Shown here: positions 9,206 to 19,867 of the stretch, piece after piece
Layout: the number at the start of each line of letters is the position of its first letter
Position numbering within the stretch: the stretch's first letter is position 1
Source of the DNA: Cyclobacteriaceae bacterium
GTDB lineage: Bacteria; Bacteroidota; Bacteroidia; Cytophagales; Cyclobacteriaceae
Direction of reading: 5' to 3'
NCBI GenBank assembly: GCA_016787725.1
Contig: JAEUTZ010000004.1
Location: 339,259-403,258, forward strand
Length of the DNA: 64,000 nt
The notes under the pieces: model-generated
Told to the model about the DNA's origin: nothing
Database searches by the model: none
The model's input: the letters and a program-made list of their open reading frames with translations, nothing else
Position numbers and translations under genes: made by a program

Positions 9206-10525
9206 TTAAAGATTGAACAAACCTTCATTTAAAAGAAAAAGGGCCTTTTCTTTTTGAACGGTATTTACCAAAATTGAAATATTATTCGGACTGCCGCCAT
9301 AAGAAACCATCCGGATGGGCACGGTGGCCAGCGATTGAAATACTTCTTTCAAAACCCCCTCTTTTTCTGACAGCATGTTGCCGACAATGCAAATAATGGA
9401 CTGATCGGTATCTACTTCAATGGAACCGAAGTCTTTTAATTCTTCGAGAATGGAATTTAGATTTCTATTGTCATCAATCGTAACAGAAACGGCCACCTCG
9501 GAGGTGGAAATCATATCAATGGGAGTCTTGTATCGTTCAAATACTTCAAACACCTTGCGCAGGAATCCATACGCCAGCAACATGCGCGAGGATTTGATCT
9601 TGATGGCTGTTATTCCATCTTTAGCCGCAACGGCTTTGAATTGACCCCGGCTGCCTTTATCACTGATGAGTGTACCAGCTGCCTTTTCATCCATGGTGTT
9701 TTTTAACCGCACGGGAACATGGTATTTCTGTGCGGGAACAATGGTAGAAGGATGTAAAATTTTGGCACCGAAATAGGCTAACTCGGAAGCTTCATCAAAG
9801 GTAAGTTCAGCGATCGGAGTTGTTTTCTTCACCACCCGTGGGTCATTATTATGCATACCATCGATATCCGTCCAGATCTGTACTTCTTCGGCCCGGATGG
9901 AGGCGCCAATCAGGGAGGCGGTATAATCACTGCCGCCACGCTTGAGGTTATCGATTTCATTTCTGTGGTTACGACATATGTATCCCTGGGTAACTAAGAT
10001 GTCCACATTGCTCATGGTCTCCAAGATAGGTTTCAGCCGTTCACTTATTTTTTCAAGTTCTGGTTCCTGATTTTCGTCAATGGACATGAAGTGAAGCGCT
10101 GGAAGGAGCCGCGCAGGAACCTTTCTTTCCTGAAGGTGATGATAAAAAAGTTCGGTCGAAATCAATTCTCCTTGCGCCAGCAATTCCCGGTAACTGCGAT
10201 CGTCAAACCGGCCGGCTGCCAGCAACCGGAATAAGCTGAAGTAACGGCTCACAATCTCCTGACCGATGGCCTGATAAGCATCACTTTCAAATAATTCCCC
10301 GATAAACTGCTGGTAATGTTTCTCCAGTTCTGCAATTTCCTGTTCAGCATGAGTTTGCTGGTGAGCCAACAAACTATCGCCAATGCGTACGAGCGTATTA
10401 GTCGTGCCGCTCAATGCGGAAAGAACGACAATCTTTTTTTCCGGCATGCTCAATACCAGGTTGGCGATCTTTTTCATTCGTTCAGGCTTACCTACGGAAG
10501 TACCACCAAATTTCACTACCAGCAT
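9206..10525 (-). CDS. aspartate kinase (monofunctional)
   Basis: The 439-residue enzyme phosphorylates L-aspartate with ATP, the first step toward lysine, threonine, methionine and diaminopimelate. The N-terminal KFGGTSVG motif is present, followed by GGSDYTASLIGA in the kinase domain. The C-terminal 150 residues form the tandem ACT regulatory domains, with signatures such as DMISTSEVAVSVTID. No homoserine dehydrogenase domain follows, so it is not the fused ThrA type. The ATG at 10525 is preferred because it begins MLVVKFGGTS; an ATG nine bases upstream would add three residues. It follows dnaK on the same strand but is separated from it by a terminator. Confidence 0.92.
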   Translation of the reverse strand: MLVVKFGGTSVGKPERMKKIANLVLSMPEKKIVVLSALSGTTNTLVRIGDSLLAHQQTHAEQEIAELEKHYQQFIGELFESDAYQAIGQEIVSRYFSLFRLLAAGRFDDRSYRELLAQGELISTELFYHHLQERKVPARLLPALHFMSIDENQEPELEKISERLKPILETMSNVDILVTQGYICRNHRNEIDNLKRGGSDYTASLIGASIRAEEVQIWTDIDGMHNNDPRVVKKTTPIAELTFDEASELAYFGAKILHPSTIVPAQKYHVPVRLKNTMDEKAAGTLISDKGSRGQFKAVAAKDGITAIKIKSSRMLLAYGFLRKVFEVFERYKTPIDMISTSEVAVSVTIDDNRNLNSILEELKDFGSIEVDTDQSIICIVGNMLSEKEGVLKEVFQSLATVPIRMVSYGGSPNNISILVNTVQKEKALFLLNEGLFNL

Positions 10526-10591
10526 AACGTACATTTTATCGGGCCGTAAAGATAGGTTTGAATTGAAGAATTAAGAATCAAAGGAGCCAAA

Positions 10592-10628
10592 GAAAAAAAG
10601 ACCCTTTGAGAAAAGCTCCCAAAGGGTC
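10592..10628 (-). terminator. dnaK terminator
   Basis: On the minus strand GACCCTTTG and CAAAGGGTC form a stem (10600-10608 with 10620-10628), followed by a T-rich tract (A-run 10592-10599 on the plus strand). It lies 26 bases after the dnaK stop. Confidence 0.88.
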
Positions 10629-10654
10629 GTTAGTTTAGATTGTCTGAAGAACAA

Positions 10655-12568
10655 TTACTTCACCTCTTCGTATTCTACATCGGTTGCATTACCACCCGTA
10701 CTTCCGGTCTGTCCTCCGGCCTCGCCATTGGATTGAGCCCCGGCATTGGCACCTGGCTGTGATCCACCGGCATACATTTCCTGCGATGCCGCCTGCCAGG
10801 CAGCATTAAGTGCATTGATTGCATTTTCAATGGCGGTCAGATCCTGACTCTTATGTGCTTCTTTCAATTTATCCAGCGCCTGGTTGATGGCTGTCTTATT
10901 ACCTTCTGAAAGTTTTTCACCAAACTCTTTCAATTGTTTTTCGGTCTGGAAAATTAACGAGTCAGCTTGATTGATTTTATCAATGCGCTCTTTCTCTTTG
11001 CGATCCTGTTCTGCATTCGCTTCGGCTTCCTGCTTCATCTTCTTGATCTCGGCATCCGTTAACCCACTGGAAGCTTCGATCCGGATCTTCTGTTCTTTGC
11101 CGGTGCCTTTGTCTTTGGCGGACACATGCAGGATACCATTGGCATCGATATCGAAAGTAACTTCAATCTGGGGTACTCCGCGCGGTGCCGGTGGAATTCC
11201 GTCCAAGTGGAACCGGCCAATGGTGCGGTTGTCGCGGGCCATCGGACGCTCCCCTTGTAACACGTGAATTTCGACAGACGGTTGGTTATCCGAAGCGGTA
11301 GAGAATACCTCCGATTTTTTAGATGGAATCGTGGTGTTTGACTCTATCAGTTTGGTAAACACACCACCCATGGTTTCAATTCCCAACGAAAGTGGCGTGA
11401 CATCCAACAACAACACATCTTTCACCTCACCCGTAAGTACACCGCCTTGAATGGCAGCGCCTACCGCTACTACTTCGTCAGGATTCACACCTTTCGAAGG
11501 TTTCTTTCCAAAGAATTTCTCAACTTCTTCCTGAATTCGGGGGATACGGGTGGAGCCACCCACCAGGATAACCTCATCAATCTGATTCACGCTATAACCG
11601 GAATCTGCCAATGCTTTGCGGCAAGGCTCCAGCGTTCTGCGAATCAGGTCATCGCACAATTGTTCAAACTTGGCGCGTGAAAGCTTCCTTACCAAGTGTT
11701 CAGGCACACCATCCACGGAAGTGATATACGGTAGATTGATTTCGGTTTCGTTTGAGCTGGAAAGTTCGATTTTTGCTTTTTCAGCGGCTTCTTTCAAACG
11801 CTGTAAGGCCATGGGGTCTTTGCGCAAGTCGATATTCTTATCGGCTTTGAATTCATCGGCCAGCCAGTTCATAATGCGCATGTCAAAGTCATCACCGCCC
11901 AGGTGTACATCCCCATTGGTGGATTTCACTTCAAATACGCCATCTCCTAATTCCAGGATCGAGATATCGAATGTACCACCGCCCAGGTCGTACACAGCGA
12001 TTTTCATGTCTTTGTTCTTCTTATCGAGACCATAAGCTAATGCAGCGGCAGTAGGCTCGTTGATAATGCGCTTTACATCCAAGCCGGCAATTTGACCAGC
12101 CTCTTTGGTAGCCTGCCGCTCGGCATCATTAAAGTAGGCCGGAACGGTAATAACCGCTTCGGTGATGGTAGTGCCCAGGTAATCTTCGGCTGTAGTCTTC
12201 ATTTTTTGAAGGATTATGGCAGAGATTTCCTGTGGGGTGTAGAGCCGGTCGCCAATGCGCACCCGCACGGTATCATTGTTACCACTTTCAACCTGGTAGC
12301 TAACGATCTTTTTTTCTTCACCCACATCGGCAAATTTTTTGCCCATGAAGCGTTTAATGGAAGAAACGGTATTTTTTGGATTGGTAATCGACTGACGTTT
12401 AGCAGGGTCACCTACTTTACGCTCGCCTTTACCGTTATCCAGGAAGCCCACAATAGAAGGCGTTGTTCTGCGGCCTTCGCTGTTGGCTATCACCACGGGT
12501 TCGTTGCCTTCCATTACAGCTACGCACGAGTTGGTGGTTCCTAAGTCGATTCCAATAATTTTTCCCAT
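10655..12568 (-). CDS. dnaK: molecular chaperone DnaK (Hsp70)
   Basis: A 637-residue cytosolic Hsp70 that binds unfolded peptides in an ATP cycle driven by DnaJ and GrpE. The N-terminal signature [11 protein letters not shown] is complete. [10 protein letters not shown]-type ([15 protein letters not shown]) and VGGSTRIP phosphate-binding motifs follow, then the substrate-binding domain and a Gly/Gln-rich tail ending DVEYEEVK. The start is placed at the ATG giving [10 protein letters not shown]; the open frame extends 15 codons upstream through the promoter and is not coding. DnaJ and GrpE are encoded 12 kb away. A sigma-54-like -24/-12 element lies upstream and resembles the one before grpE. 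Confidence 0.97.
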   Translation of the reverse strand: MGKIIGIDLGTTNSCVAVMEGNEPVVIANSEGRRTTPSIVGFLDNGKGERKVGDPAKRQSITNPKNTVSSIKRFMGKKFADVGEEKKIVSYQVESGNNDTVRVRIGDRLYTPQEISAIILQKMKTTAEDYLGTTITEAVITVPAYFNDAERQATKEAGQIAGLDVKRIINEPTAAALAYGLDKKNKDMKIAVYDLGGGTFDISILELGDGVFEVKSTNGDVHLGGDDFDMRIMNWLADEFKADKNIDLRKDPMALQRLKEAAEKAKIELSSSNETEINLPYITSVDGVPEHLVRKLSRAKFEQLCDDLIRRTLEPCRKALADSGYSVNQIDEVILVGGSTRIPRIQEEVEKFFGKKPSKGVNPDEVVAVGAAIQGGVLTGEVKDVLLLDVTPLSLGIETMGGVFTKLIESNTTIPSKKSEVFSTASDNQPSVEIHVLQGERPMARDNRTIGRFHLDGIPPAPRGVPQIEVTFDIDANGILHVSAKDKGTGKEQKIRIEASSGLTDAEIKKMKQEAEANAEQDRKEKERIDKINQADSLIFQTEKQLKEFGEKLSEGNKTAINQALDKLKEAHKSQDLTAIENAINALNAAWQAASQEMYAGGSQPGANAGAQSNGEAGGQTGSTGGNATDVEYEEVK

Positions 12569-12615
12569 GATATGCTCAGTTTTTTGATTACAGATTAATT
12601 CAGCAAAACCCATTG

Positions 12616-12632
12616 AACAAGGCTTGTGCCAA
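12616..12632 (-). promoter_or_regulatory. sigma-54-like -24/-12 element upstream of dnaK
   Basis: On the minus strand the sequence reads TTGGCAC-AAGCC-TTGTT, close to the RpoN consensus TGGCAC-N5-TTGC, with ten bases between the GG and the following G. The predicted transcript start is near 12605, giving a leader of about 37 bases. The only deviation is GT in place of GC at -12. No TAnnTTTG box suitable for the housekeeping sigma is visible in this leader. Confidence 0.4.
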
Positions 12633-12753
12633 GGGGCTTTTTATCAGAAAATGTGACAGAGTGGCAGGAATTATTTGGGGATTTGCCTACCTAGACCGTG
12701 ATTTGATAACGTCCATTTATTTGTAGTGATTTAAAGGGAAAGCGCAGCCTGAT

Positions 12754-13725
12754 CTATTGCGACCACTCAGTTGGTGTTCTGTCCCAGCGATGTTGTTTTA
12801 GTTTCTTGAGGAGTGTACTTTCCAATCGTTGGCCATCACTCACTCTTGTGTTCGCAATTACATTTTTTACAGATCGCATACCAGGGATAATGGTATGGAC
12901 TTCGTCATTGCATAAAATGAACCGCAGCGCCATTTCGGCCATCGACATCCCCGCTGGAAGTAGGGGTCGTAACGCTTCGGCATGGTCAACACTCGCATTC
13001 AGGTTTTCAGGCACGAAATAGGTGGCTCGCCAATCCCCAGCTGGAAATACGGTGCTTTTAGTTAAGGTACCGGTTAACGTTCCTTCATCGAAAGGAACGC
13101 GTGCGATTACTCCTATGTTTAACTCACGGCAAACCGGAAACAAGTTATCTTCAGGGTTTTGATCAAAGATATTGTAGATTACTTGCACCGTATCGATAAA
13201 GCCGGTTCGCAACGTTGTTAACACATTGTCGGGTTCCCATCGGTTAACACTTATTCCAAAATGTTTTACTTTTCCTTCTGATTTTAGTTTCTCAATGGCT
13301 TTTTTCCACTCATCGTGGTGTGCCCAACTGTCTTCCCACACATGAAATTGCTGCAGATCGATACAATCGACATTCAAATTGGTAAGACTTTTTTCGGTGT
13401 ACTCAATAATATGGGCGGCAGGAAAGCATTCTTCCAAGGTATAATGTGCTTTGGAAGGCCACTTGAAGTTTTTGGGTGGAATTTTGGTTGCACAATAGAG
13501 CCGTTTATCGGCATGTTGTTTCATGAGTCGGCCTAAAATCTGTTCGCTGGCACCTGCCCCGTACCCCCAGGCAGTGTCATAAAAATTGCAGCCTAACTCT
13601 ACAGACATGTCCAATGCTTTCAACACTTCCGTTTGATCGGTTCCTTTCCAGCCAGCCAAGCCCCACATGCCATATCCAATTTCGCTGATGGACCAGCCTG
13701 TTCTACCAAATTTTCTGTGTTGCAT
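12754..13725 (-). CDS. aldo/keto reductase
   Basis: A 323-residue NADPH-dependent oxidoreductase of the AKR superfamily, a cytosolic TIM barrel. The start MQHRKFGRTGWSISEIGYG is typical. The catalytic Asp/Tyr are visible in NFYDTAWGYGAGASEQILG, the catalytic Lys in YCATKIPP, and the His in DLQQFHVWED. A substitute for the cofactor-binding end is seen in IIPGMRSVKNVIANT. The physiological substrate cannot be deduced. The gene is divergent from prfC, with 46 bases between start codons. Confidence 0.9.
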   Translation of the reverse strand: MQHRKFGRTGWSISEIGYGMWGLAGWKGTDQTEVLKALDMSVELGCNFYDTAWGYGAGASEQILGRLMKQHADKRLYCATKIPPKNFKWPSKAHYTLEECFPAAHIIEYTEKSLTNLNVDCIDLQQFHVWEDSWAHHDEWKKAIEKLKSEGKVKHFGISVNRWEPDNVLTTLRTGFIDTVQVIYNIFDQNPEDNLFPVCRELNIGVIARVPFDEGTLTGTLTKSTVFPAGDWRATYFVPENLNASVDHAEALRPLLPAGMSMAEMALRFILCNDEVHTIIPGMRSVKNVIANTRVSDGQRLESTLLKKLKQHRWDRTPTEWSQ

Positions 13726-13753
13726 ATTTTAAAAATTTCAATCTCTAAAATAG

Positions 13754-13761
13754 TACTTTTG
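13754..13761 (+). promoter_or_regulatory. -7 element of the prfC promoter
   Basis: TACTTTTG matches the Bacteroidota -7 consensus TAnnTTTG and sits 11 bases before the prfC ATG. No clear TTTG is found at the ideal -33 distance, so the call rests on the -7 box and the short divergent spacer. Confidence 0.5.
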
Positions 13762-13771
13762 CGCCCACTTT

Positions 13772-15355
13772 ATGACACTGGAACAAGAAATAGCCAAACG
13801 GAGAACATTTGGAATCATCAGTCACCCCGATGCAGGAAAGACCACCCTCACCGAGAAACTACTGCTTTTTGGAGGTGCTATTCAAAAGGCAGGCGCAGTA
13901 AAGAGCTCAAAGATTAAAGATCATGCCCGCAGTGATTGGATGGAGATTGAAAAGCAGCGCGGTATCTCCGTAGCTACTTCGGTGATGGGATTTAATTACA
14001 AAGATATAAAGATCAACTTATTGGATACACCGGGTCACCAAGACTTTGCAGAAGATACGTATCGCACGCTCACTGCCGTAGACAGCGTGATCATGGTGAT
14101 CGACTGTGTAAAAGGTGTTGAAACACAAACAGAAAAACTCATGGAAGTATGCCGGATGCGCAGCACTCCGGTATTGTGCTTTATAAATAAACTCGATCGT
14201 GAGGGTCGAGACCCCTTTGAGCTGCTGGATGAGATTGAAGATAAATTGAATATAAAAGTGCGGCCGCTGAGTTGGCCGATCAGCATGGGTAAAACATTTA
14301 AGGGCGTGTATAACCTGTACGAAAAAACCCTGCAGTTATTTACTCCCAGTAAAACAACCCTTGAGGAGGGCATTGAGATCTCGGATATTCAACATGAGCA
14401 ATTGGATAAACTCGTGGGTGAAAACTATGCCCGGCAGTTGCGGGCGGATGTCGAATTGATTGAAGGTGTTTACCCTGAATTTGATGCGGATGATTATTTA
14501 TCCGGACAGGTAGCTCCGGTGTTTTTTGGAAGTGCAGTCAACAACTTCGGGGTAAAGGAATTGCTGGATACCTTTATCAGGATTGCTCCACCTCCCATTC
14601 CGCGCGAAACTAACGTGCGGATAATACGACCTGAAGAGAGCAAGTTCTCAGGGTTTGTGTTTAAGATACACGCTAATATGGACCCCAAGCATCGGAATCG
14701 GATTGCGTTTTTGCGAGTTTGCTCTGGCAAGTTTGAACGCGGCAGTAACTATTTGCACGTGCGGCAGGAAAAGGGAATCCGGTTTTCAAACGCGACAGCC
14801 TTTATGGCGCAAGACCGGGAAACGGTGGATGAGGCCTGGCCGGGTGATATCGTAGGATTATATGATACCGGAAACCTGAAAATCGGGGATACCCTGACCG
14901 ATGGAGAAAAAGTGATCTATACCGGCATCCCCAGTTTTTCGCCCGAGATTTTTAAGGAGGTGATTAACAAGGATGCGATGAAGACGAAACAACTGGAAAA
15001 GGGCTTACTTCAGTTGATGGAGGAAGGGGTTGCGCAACTGTTTACGTATGAGTTAGGCAAGCGAAAAGTGGTTGGAGTTGTAGGGGCCCTGCAGTTTGAA
15101 GTTATTCAATTCAGATTAAAGAATGAATACAGTGCCTCGGTTGAGTTTGCCGGACAAAGTATTTACAAGGCTTGCTGGATCAGCAGTAAAGACTCGAAAA
15201 AACTTCAGGAGTTTATCGATTCGAAGCAACGCCATATTGCCCGAGATAAGGATAATAAGTTGGTATTCATGGCCGAGTCGCGTGCATGGCTGCAAATGGT
15301 GCAGGATAATTTTCCGGAAATTAACTTCCACTTCACCTCCGAGTTCAAGGAGTAG
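13772..15355 (+). CDS. prfC: peptide chain release factor 3
   Basis: A 527-residue translational GTPase that removes RF1/RF2 from the ribosome after peptide release. The G1 motif [12 protein letters not shown] is near residue 20, the switch region [16 protein letters not shown] near 90, and the NKLD G4 motif near 145. The middle contains the domain II segment [19 protein letters not shown], diagnostic for RF3 rather than EF-G. Length is usual for the family. The stop codon lies two bases before the end of the convergent beta-lactamase-like gene, leaving no room for a terminator between them. Confidence 0.96.
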   Translation: MTLEQEIAKRRTFGIISHPDAGKTTLTEKLLLFGGAIQKAGAVKSSKIKDHARSDWMEIEKQRGISVATSVMGFNYKDIKINLLDTPGHQDFAEDTYRTLTAVDSVIMVIDCVKGVETQTEKLMEVCRMRSTPVLCFINKLDREGRDPFELLDEIEDKLNIKVRPLSWPISMGKTFKGVYNLYEKTLQLFTPSKTTLEEGIEISDIQHEQLDKLVGENYARQLRADVELIEGVYPEFDADDYLSGQVAPVFFGSAVNNFGVKELLDTFIRIAPPPIPRETNVRIIRPEESKFSGFVFKIHANMDPKHRNRIAFLRVCSGKFERGSNYLHVRQEKGIRFSNATAFMAQDRETVDEAWPGDIVGLYDTGNLKIGDTLTDGEKVIYTGIPSFSPEIFKEVINKDAMKTKQLEKGLLQLMEEGVAQLFTYELGKRKVVGVVGALQFEVIQFRLKNEYSASVEFAGQSIYKACWISSKDSKKLQEFIDSKQRHIARDKDNKLVFMAESRAWLQMVQDNFPEINFHFTSEFKE

Positions 15356-15357
15356 CG

Positions 15358-16251
15358 TTACTTTTTTGCACGCGTATAATGGTACAGTAGTTCTGAAACG
15401 GTGGCCATGGCCTCCGTGCTGGCTTCCGGATCCTCCAGTTCTTTCGACAACAATACAAGCACATATTTTTTACCATCCGGAAGGAAGATGATTCCTGAGT
15501 CATGACGTACACCAGTGATTAACCCGGTTTTGTGAGCCACCTTTACGTCCTTTGGTAGTTTGGCAGGAATGATATCATTGAACTGCTGATCCAAAAGGAT
15601 ATCCATCATGGCCATGCTTGACTCAGAGTTTACAATTTCCTCGGAATCAATTTTTTCAAAAAGCAACATCAGGTCAAAGGCCGTTACTTGATTGTTTAAT
15701 CCTGCTTCGAATGCTTTTGTGTCTTCCACACCCCGCAATATCATGATTTTATTCGCGCCTATCGAACGCATGGTTTGTGTTACATTTTTTGCATCCACCA
15801 GGTCGACAATCAGATTGGTGGCCAGGTTGCTGCTGATGATAATCATGTCGTACATCAACGCATAGATGGTACGCTTCTCGCCAATATGGTTGTAAATGAG
15901 AGTATCACTATCAGACTCCGGACTCAATGAGTACACACTGCCATCAACGATGCTTTTGAATTCATTTCGAGTTATCAGGGAATCCTTTAAAGAGAACTTC
16001 CCCTCCATGGCTTGCCGGTATACCTCTGCCATAACAGGAGTTTTCATGGTGCTGGCTGCGTGAAATAGCTCATGTTCATTAATGAGGATTTCCTCATCGG
16101 TGATTAAATTTTTATAGGCAACAGCAAATGTTCCTTTTTGTTGATTCAGGAGTTGAGCGATTTGTGCGGTTATTTCTTCATGAGAAGGGTTGCTCGTACA
16201 ACCGGAAAGGATGTATATCAAAACCATAATGAGACATACGCGCTGAACCAT
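15358..16251 (-). CDS. class A beta-lactamase-like serine hydrolase, lipoprotein
   Basis: A 297-residue periplasmic protein with a lipoprotein signal (hydrophobic segment, then LSGC at residues 15-18). All class A landmarks are visible: the SxxK nucleophile pair in AASTMKTPV, an S-x-N (SSN) motif about 60 residues on, the E-A-G-L-N element equivalent to E166xxLN, and the KTG triad in AHKTGLITG. It therefore has the residues needed for beta-lactam hydrolysis. Whether it confers resistance or acts on peptidoglycan-like substrates cannot be told. Its 5' end is divergent from the pseudouridine synthase gene, 45 bases away. Confidence 0.85.
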   Translation of the reverse strand: MVQRVCLIMVLIYILSGCTSNPSHEEITAQIAQLLNQQKGTFAVAYKNLITDEEILINEHELFHAASTMKTPVMAEVYRQAMEGKFSLKDSLITRNEFKSIVDGSVYSLSPESDSDTLIYNHIGEKRTIYALMYDMIIISSNLATNLIVDLVDAKNVTQTMRSIGANKIMILRGVEDTKAFEAGLNNQVTAFDLMLLFEKIDSEEIVNSESSMAMMDILLDQQFNDIIPAKLPKDVKVAHKTGLITGVRHDSGIIFLPDGKKYVLVLLSKELEDPEASTEAMATVSELLYHYTRAKK

Positions 16252-16296
16252 AACTCCTTTGAATGTTTAATTAGCGGGTCTAAATTACAGGGTTTT

Positions 16297-16974
16297 ATGA
16301 TCAATCCCTTATCGGTATTATACGAAGACAACCATTTGCTGGTTCTTAACAAACCTGCAGGAATACTAGTACAGGGGGATGAAACCGGTGACAAACCTTT
16401 GGTTGAAATAGCAAAAGATTACATTAAAAATAAGTATGGGAAGCATGGAGAAGTGTTCTTGGGGGTTGTTCATCGGCTGGACAGGCCTGTAAGTGGTGTG
16501 GTCGTTTTAGCACGAACGTCAAAGGCATTGGCGAGAATGAATGAATTGTTTCGGGAAAAGGAAATGAAGAAGACCTATTGGGCATTGGTTAATTCAAAAC
16601 CACCTGCGGATTCCGGAACTCTGGTTCATTGGTTAGTGAAGGATCCCATAAAAAATAAAACAACGGCCTATCCACGCGAGTATCCGGGTGGGTTGCGTTC
16701 AGAATTAACGTATCAACTCCTTAGCCAACGCGAGGGTTTCCATTTGGTAGAGGTGAAGCCAGTTACAGGGAGGTCGCATCAAATCCGGGTGCAATTAGCC
16801 AGCATGCATTGTGTAATTGTGGGCGATGTGAAGTATGGATATCAACAACCTTTGGAAGATGGAAGCATAGCGCTGCATGCCCGTCAGTTAGAGTTCATCC
16901 ATCCTGTAAAAAAAACATCGATAGCCATCTCTGCGGACCTGCCAAAAAATGACGTCTGGCGGCATTTTTCGTAA
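16297..16974 (+). CDS. RluA-family pseudouridine synthase
   Basis: A 225-residue enzyme that isomerises uridine to pseudouridine in rRNA or tRNA. The catalytic motif HRLDRPVSGVVV contains the essential Asp. Further landmarks are LYEDNHLLVLNKPAG at the start and the motif GRSHQIRVQLA in the second half. There is no S4 RNA-binding domain, as in the shorter RluA/RluC-type members of Bacteroidota. The frame is open further upstream, across the divergent beta-lactamase gene, but MINPLSVLYED is the natural start. The target base cannot be assigned. Confidence 0.88.
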   Translation: MINPLSVLYEDNHLLVLNKPAGILVQGDETGDKPLVEIAKDYIKNKYGKHGEVFLGVVHRLDRPVSGVVVLARTSKALARMNELFREKEMKKTYWALVNSKPPADSGTLVHWLVKDPIKNKTTAYPREYPGGLRSELTYQLLSQREGFHLVEVKPVTGRSHQIRVQLASMHCVIVGDVKYGYQQPLEDGSIALHARQLEFIHPVKKTSIAISADLPKNDVWRHFS

Positions 16975-17009
16975 TGTTGCTTTGTTATCTTCACGCCCAA
17001 TTAGTATGC

Positions 17010-17309
17010 ATGAGTTGGTTAAATAAGCTGCAGTCGCGGTGGCAGGTTAAGAGCTTGCGGCAGGTAATTGTAATTCTGGTTGTATTTGCCTGCACCGGAT
17101 TTACTGTATTACTGATTAAAAGACCCTTGTTTGAGTATTGGTTTCCCACCGGAGACAAGCCCGTGTGGGCAAGTATACTGTATTGGATTTTGATTTTCCC
17201 GATATATAATGTGTTCCTTTTATTCTATGGGTTTATTTTTGGTCAGTTTCGTTTTTTTTGGGATTTTGAGAAGAAGTTCTTTAATCGAATGACTAACTTT
17301 AAAAAGTAA
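17010..17309 (+). CDS. small membrane protein, DUF6787-like
   Basis: A 99-residue protein with two hydrophobic helices (about residues 18-40 and 55-80) and a conserved-looking tail FGQFRFFWDFEKKFFNRM. It resembles a small Bacteroidota family of unknown function (DUF6787 as I recall it). The ATG at 17010 is preferred over the in-frame ATG at 16974, which overlaps the end of the preceding gene. A TATCTTCA box (16986-16993) just upstream resembles a -7 element. No function can be inferred. Confidence 0.65.
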   Translation: MSWLNKLQSRWQVKSLRQVIVILVVFACTGFTVLLIKRPLFEYWFPTGDKPVWASILYWILIFPIYNVFLLFYGFIFGQFRFFWDFEKKFFNRMTNFKK

Positions 17310-17327
17310 ACAAAAACCAACTACACT

Positions 17328-17837
17328 ATGAAGAAGATTTTTTACGTTTTGTCGGCACTTATGGTGGTAGCGTGTTCAAGCCCGAAATACACGGCCAGCT
17401 TTAATCAGTATGATCCGCAAGTCAATTATCATCCGTTGAAAAAGGTAACTTTGGAGAACCAGTCGCAATCGGTTAGTCCTGAAGAAGTTCAGGTGCCGGT
17501 ATTAGCTAGTACCTCCAATACGCCAGCAGAGATCAAATCTGAAAAGCCGGTTGAAGTACGAAAGACGTATGTTCAAATGAATAAAGTGGAGCGCAAGGCA
17601 CTTAGAAATCAATTGCGTTCTGATATTAGAACCTACGTGAAAGCGCAGAAAGCCAACTTGGGTCTTGAATCGGTAAGCGCTACAAAGGCTCTTGATAATG
17701 ACCTTAAGCTGGCGGCAATCTTTGGTGCAGTGGGTATAGTTGCATTGATTATCGGTGGAGATGTATTTTGGATTATTGGCGGTGTAGCAATGATCATTGG
17801 AGTGGTCTTTTTTGTCAAATGGCTGGTCAGACAATAA
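17328..17837 (+). CDS. hypothetical lipoprotein with two C-terminal membrane helices
   Basis: A 169-residue protein with a lipoprotein signal ending VVAC at residue 16. A Ser/Pro/Glu-rich linker (residues 40-85) is followed by a basic helical segment (KVERKALRNQLRSDIRTYVK) and two adjacent hydrophobic helices at about residues 128-167, separated by GG. No enzyme motif was found. It follows the DUF6787-like gene by 18 bases and ends before a strong terminator, so the two are likely one transcript. It is probably an envelope protein of unknown role. Confidence 0.7.
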   Translation: MKKIFYVLSALMVVACSSPKYTASFNQYDPQVNYHPLKKVTLENQSQSVSPEEVQVPVLASTSNTPAEIKSEKPVEVRKTYVQMNKVERKALRNQLRSDIRTYVKAQKANLGLESVSATKALDNDLKLAAIFGAVGIVALIIGGDVFWIIGGVAMIIGVVFFVKWLVRQ

Positions 17838-17860
17838 CAAATGAGGTGGAGTAATAAAAA

Positions 17861-17892
17861 AAGACCTGGTTCATTGAACCAGGCCTTTTTTT
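17861..17892. terminator. bidirectional intrinsic terminator
   Basis: CCTGGTTCA (17865-17873) and TGAACCAGG (17875-17883) form a nine-bp stem. It is preceded by A-rich and followed by T-rich DNA, and serves both the hypothetical lipoprotein gene and the convergent atpDC operon. Confidence 0.9.
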
Positions 17893-17907
17893 TGGCTTGA
17901 GTTGGTT

Positions 17908-18153
17908 TTAGTCTTTCAATCCATCAGCCAAGAGAATAACCTTGTTTTTGAGAACTTCAACTACACCCCCTGTGATTTGAATTCGTTCGGACAGTTCTTT
18001 GGATTTGTATTCCACAACGCCCTCTTTCAATAAACTTACCAGCGGGGCGTGGTCATTCAGTATCTGAAACGACCCATCTTCCCCCGGAAATGTAGCGATT
18101 GCTACTTCCCCTTCGAAGATCTTTTTTTCCGGAGTAATTATTTCAAGTTGCAT
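17908..18153 (-). CDS. atpC: F1F0 ATP synthase subunit epsilon, short form
   Basis: An 81-residue epsilon subunit consisting only of the N-terminal beta-sandwich (MQLEIITPEKKIFEGEV, then GEDGSFQILNDHAPLV). The C-terminal helical hairpin that inhibits ATP hydrolysis in Escherichia coli is absent, as is usual in Bacteroidota. It lies in the rotor stalk on the cytoplasmic side. It begins five bases after the atpD stop codon. The other ATP synthase genes are elsewhere in the genome, the normal Bacteroidota arrangement. Confidence 0.93.
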   Translation of the reverse strand: MQLEIITPEKKIFEGEVAIATFPGEDGSFQILNDHAPLVSLLKEGVVEYKSKELSERIQITGGVVEVLKNKVILLADGLKD

Positions 18154-18158
18154 ACAGC

Positions 18159-19670
<1,512 letters not shown>

Positions 19671-19735
19671 CTATTAGAATTTTGTGATGGTTATGAGTTG
19701 AGGATAAAGCCGCTTGGGGCCTAAAAATCCGGACG

Positions 19736-19766
19736 CAAAAGTAGTTTTTTGCGGGGTTAATACAAA
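19736..19766 (-). promoter_or_regulatory. atpDC promoter
   Basis: On the minus strand TTTG (19763-19766) is followed after exactly 19 bases by TACTTTTG (19736-19743). This is a full match to the Bacteroidota TTTG-N19-TAnnTTTG promoter. It would start a transcript with a leader of roughly 60 bases. Confidence 0.75.
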
Positions 19767-19867
19767 CTAGGAACTGTGTTTTATTAACACGTGGGAAGGT
19801 CTTTCATACCTCTTTCATACTATTGATATTCAGTTAGTTAGTGGTGATCGTTTACTCACCACGGTTC

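Noticed and set aside
16138-16296. N-terminal extension of the pseudouridine synthase
   Set aside because: It overlaps the start of the divergent beta-lactamase-like gene and shares nothing with the family.
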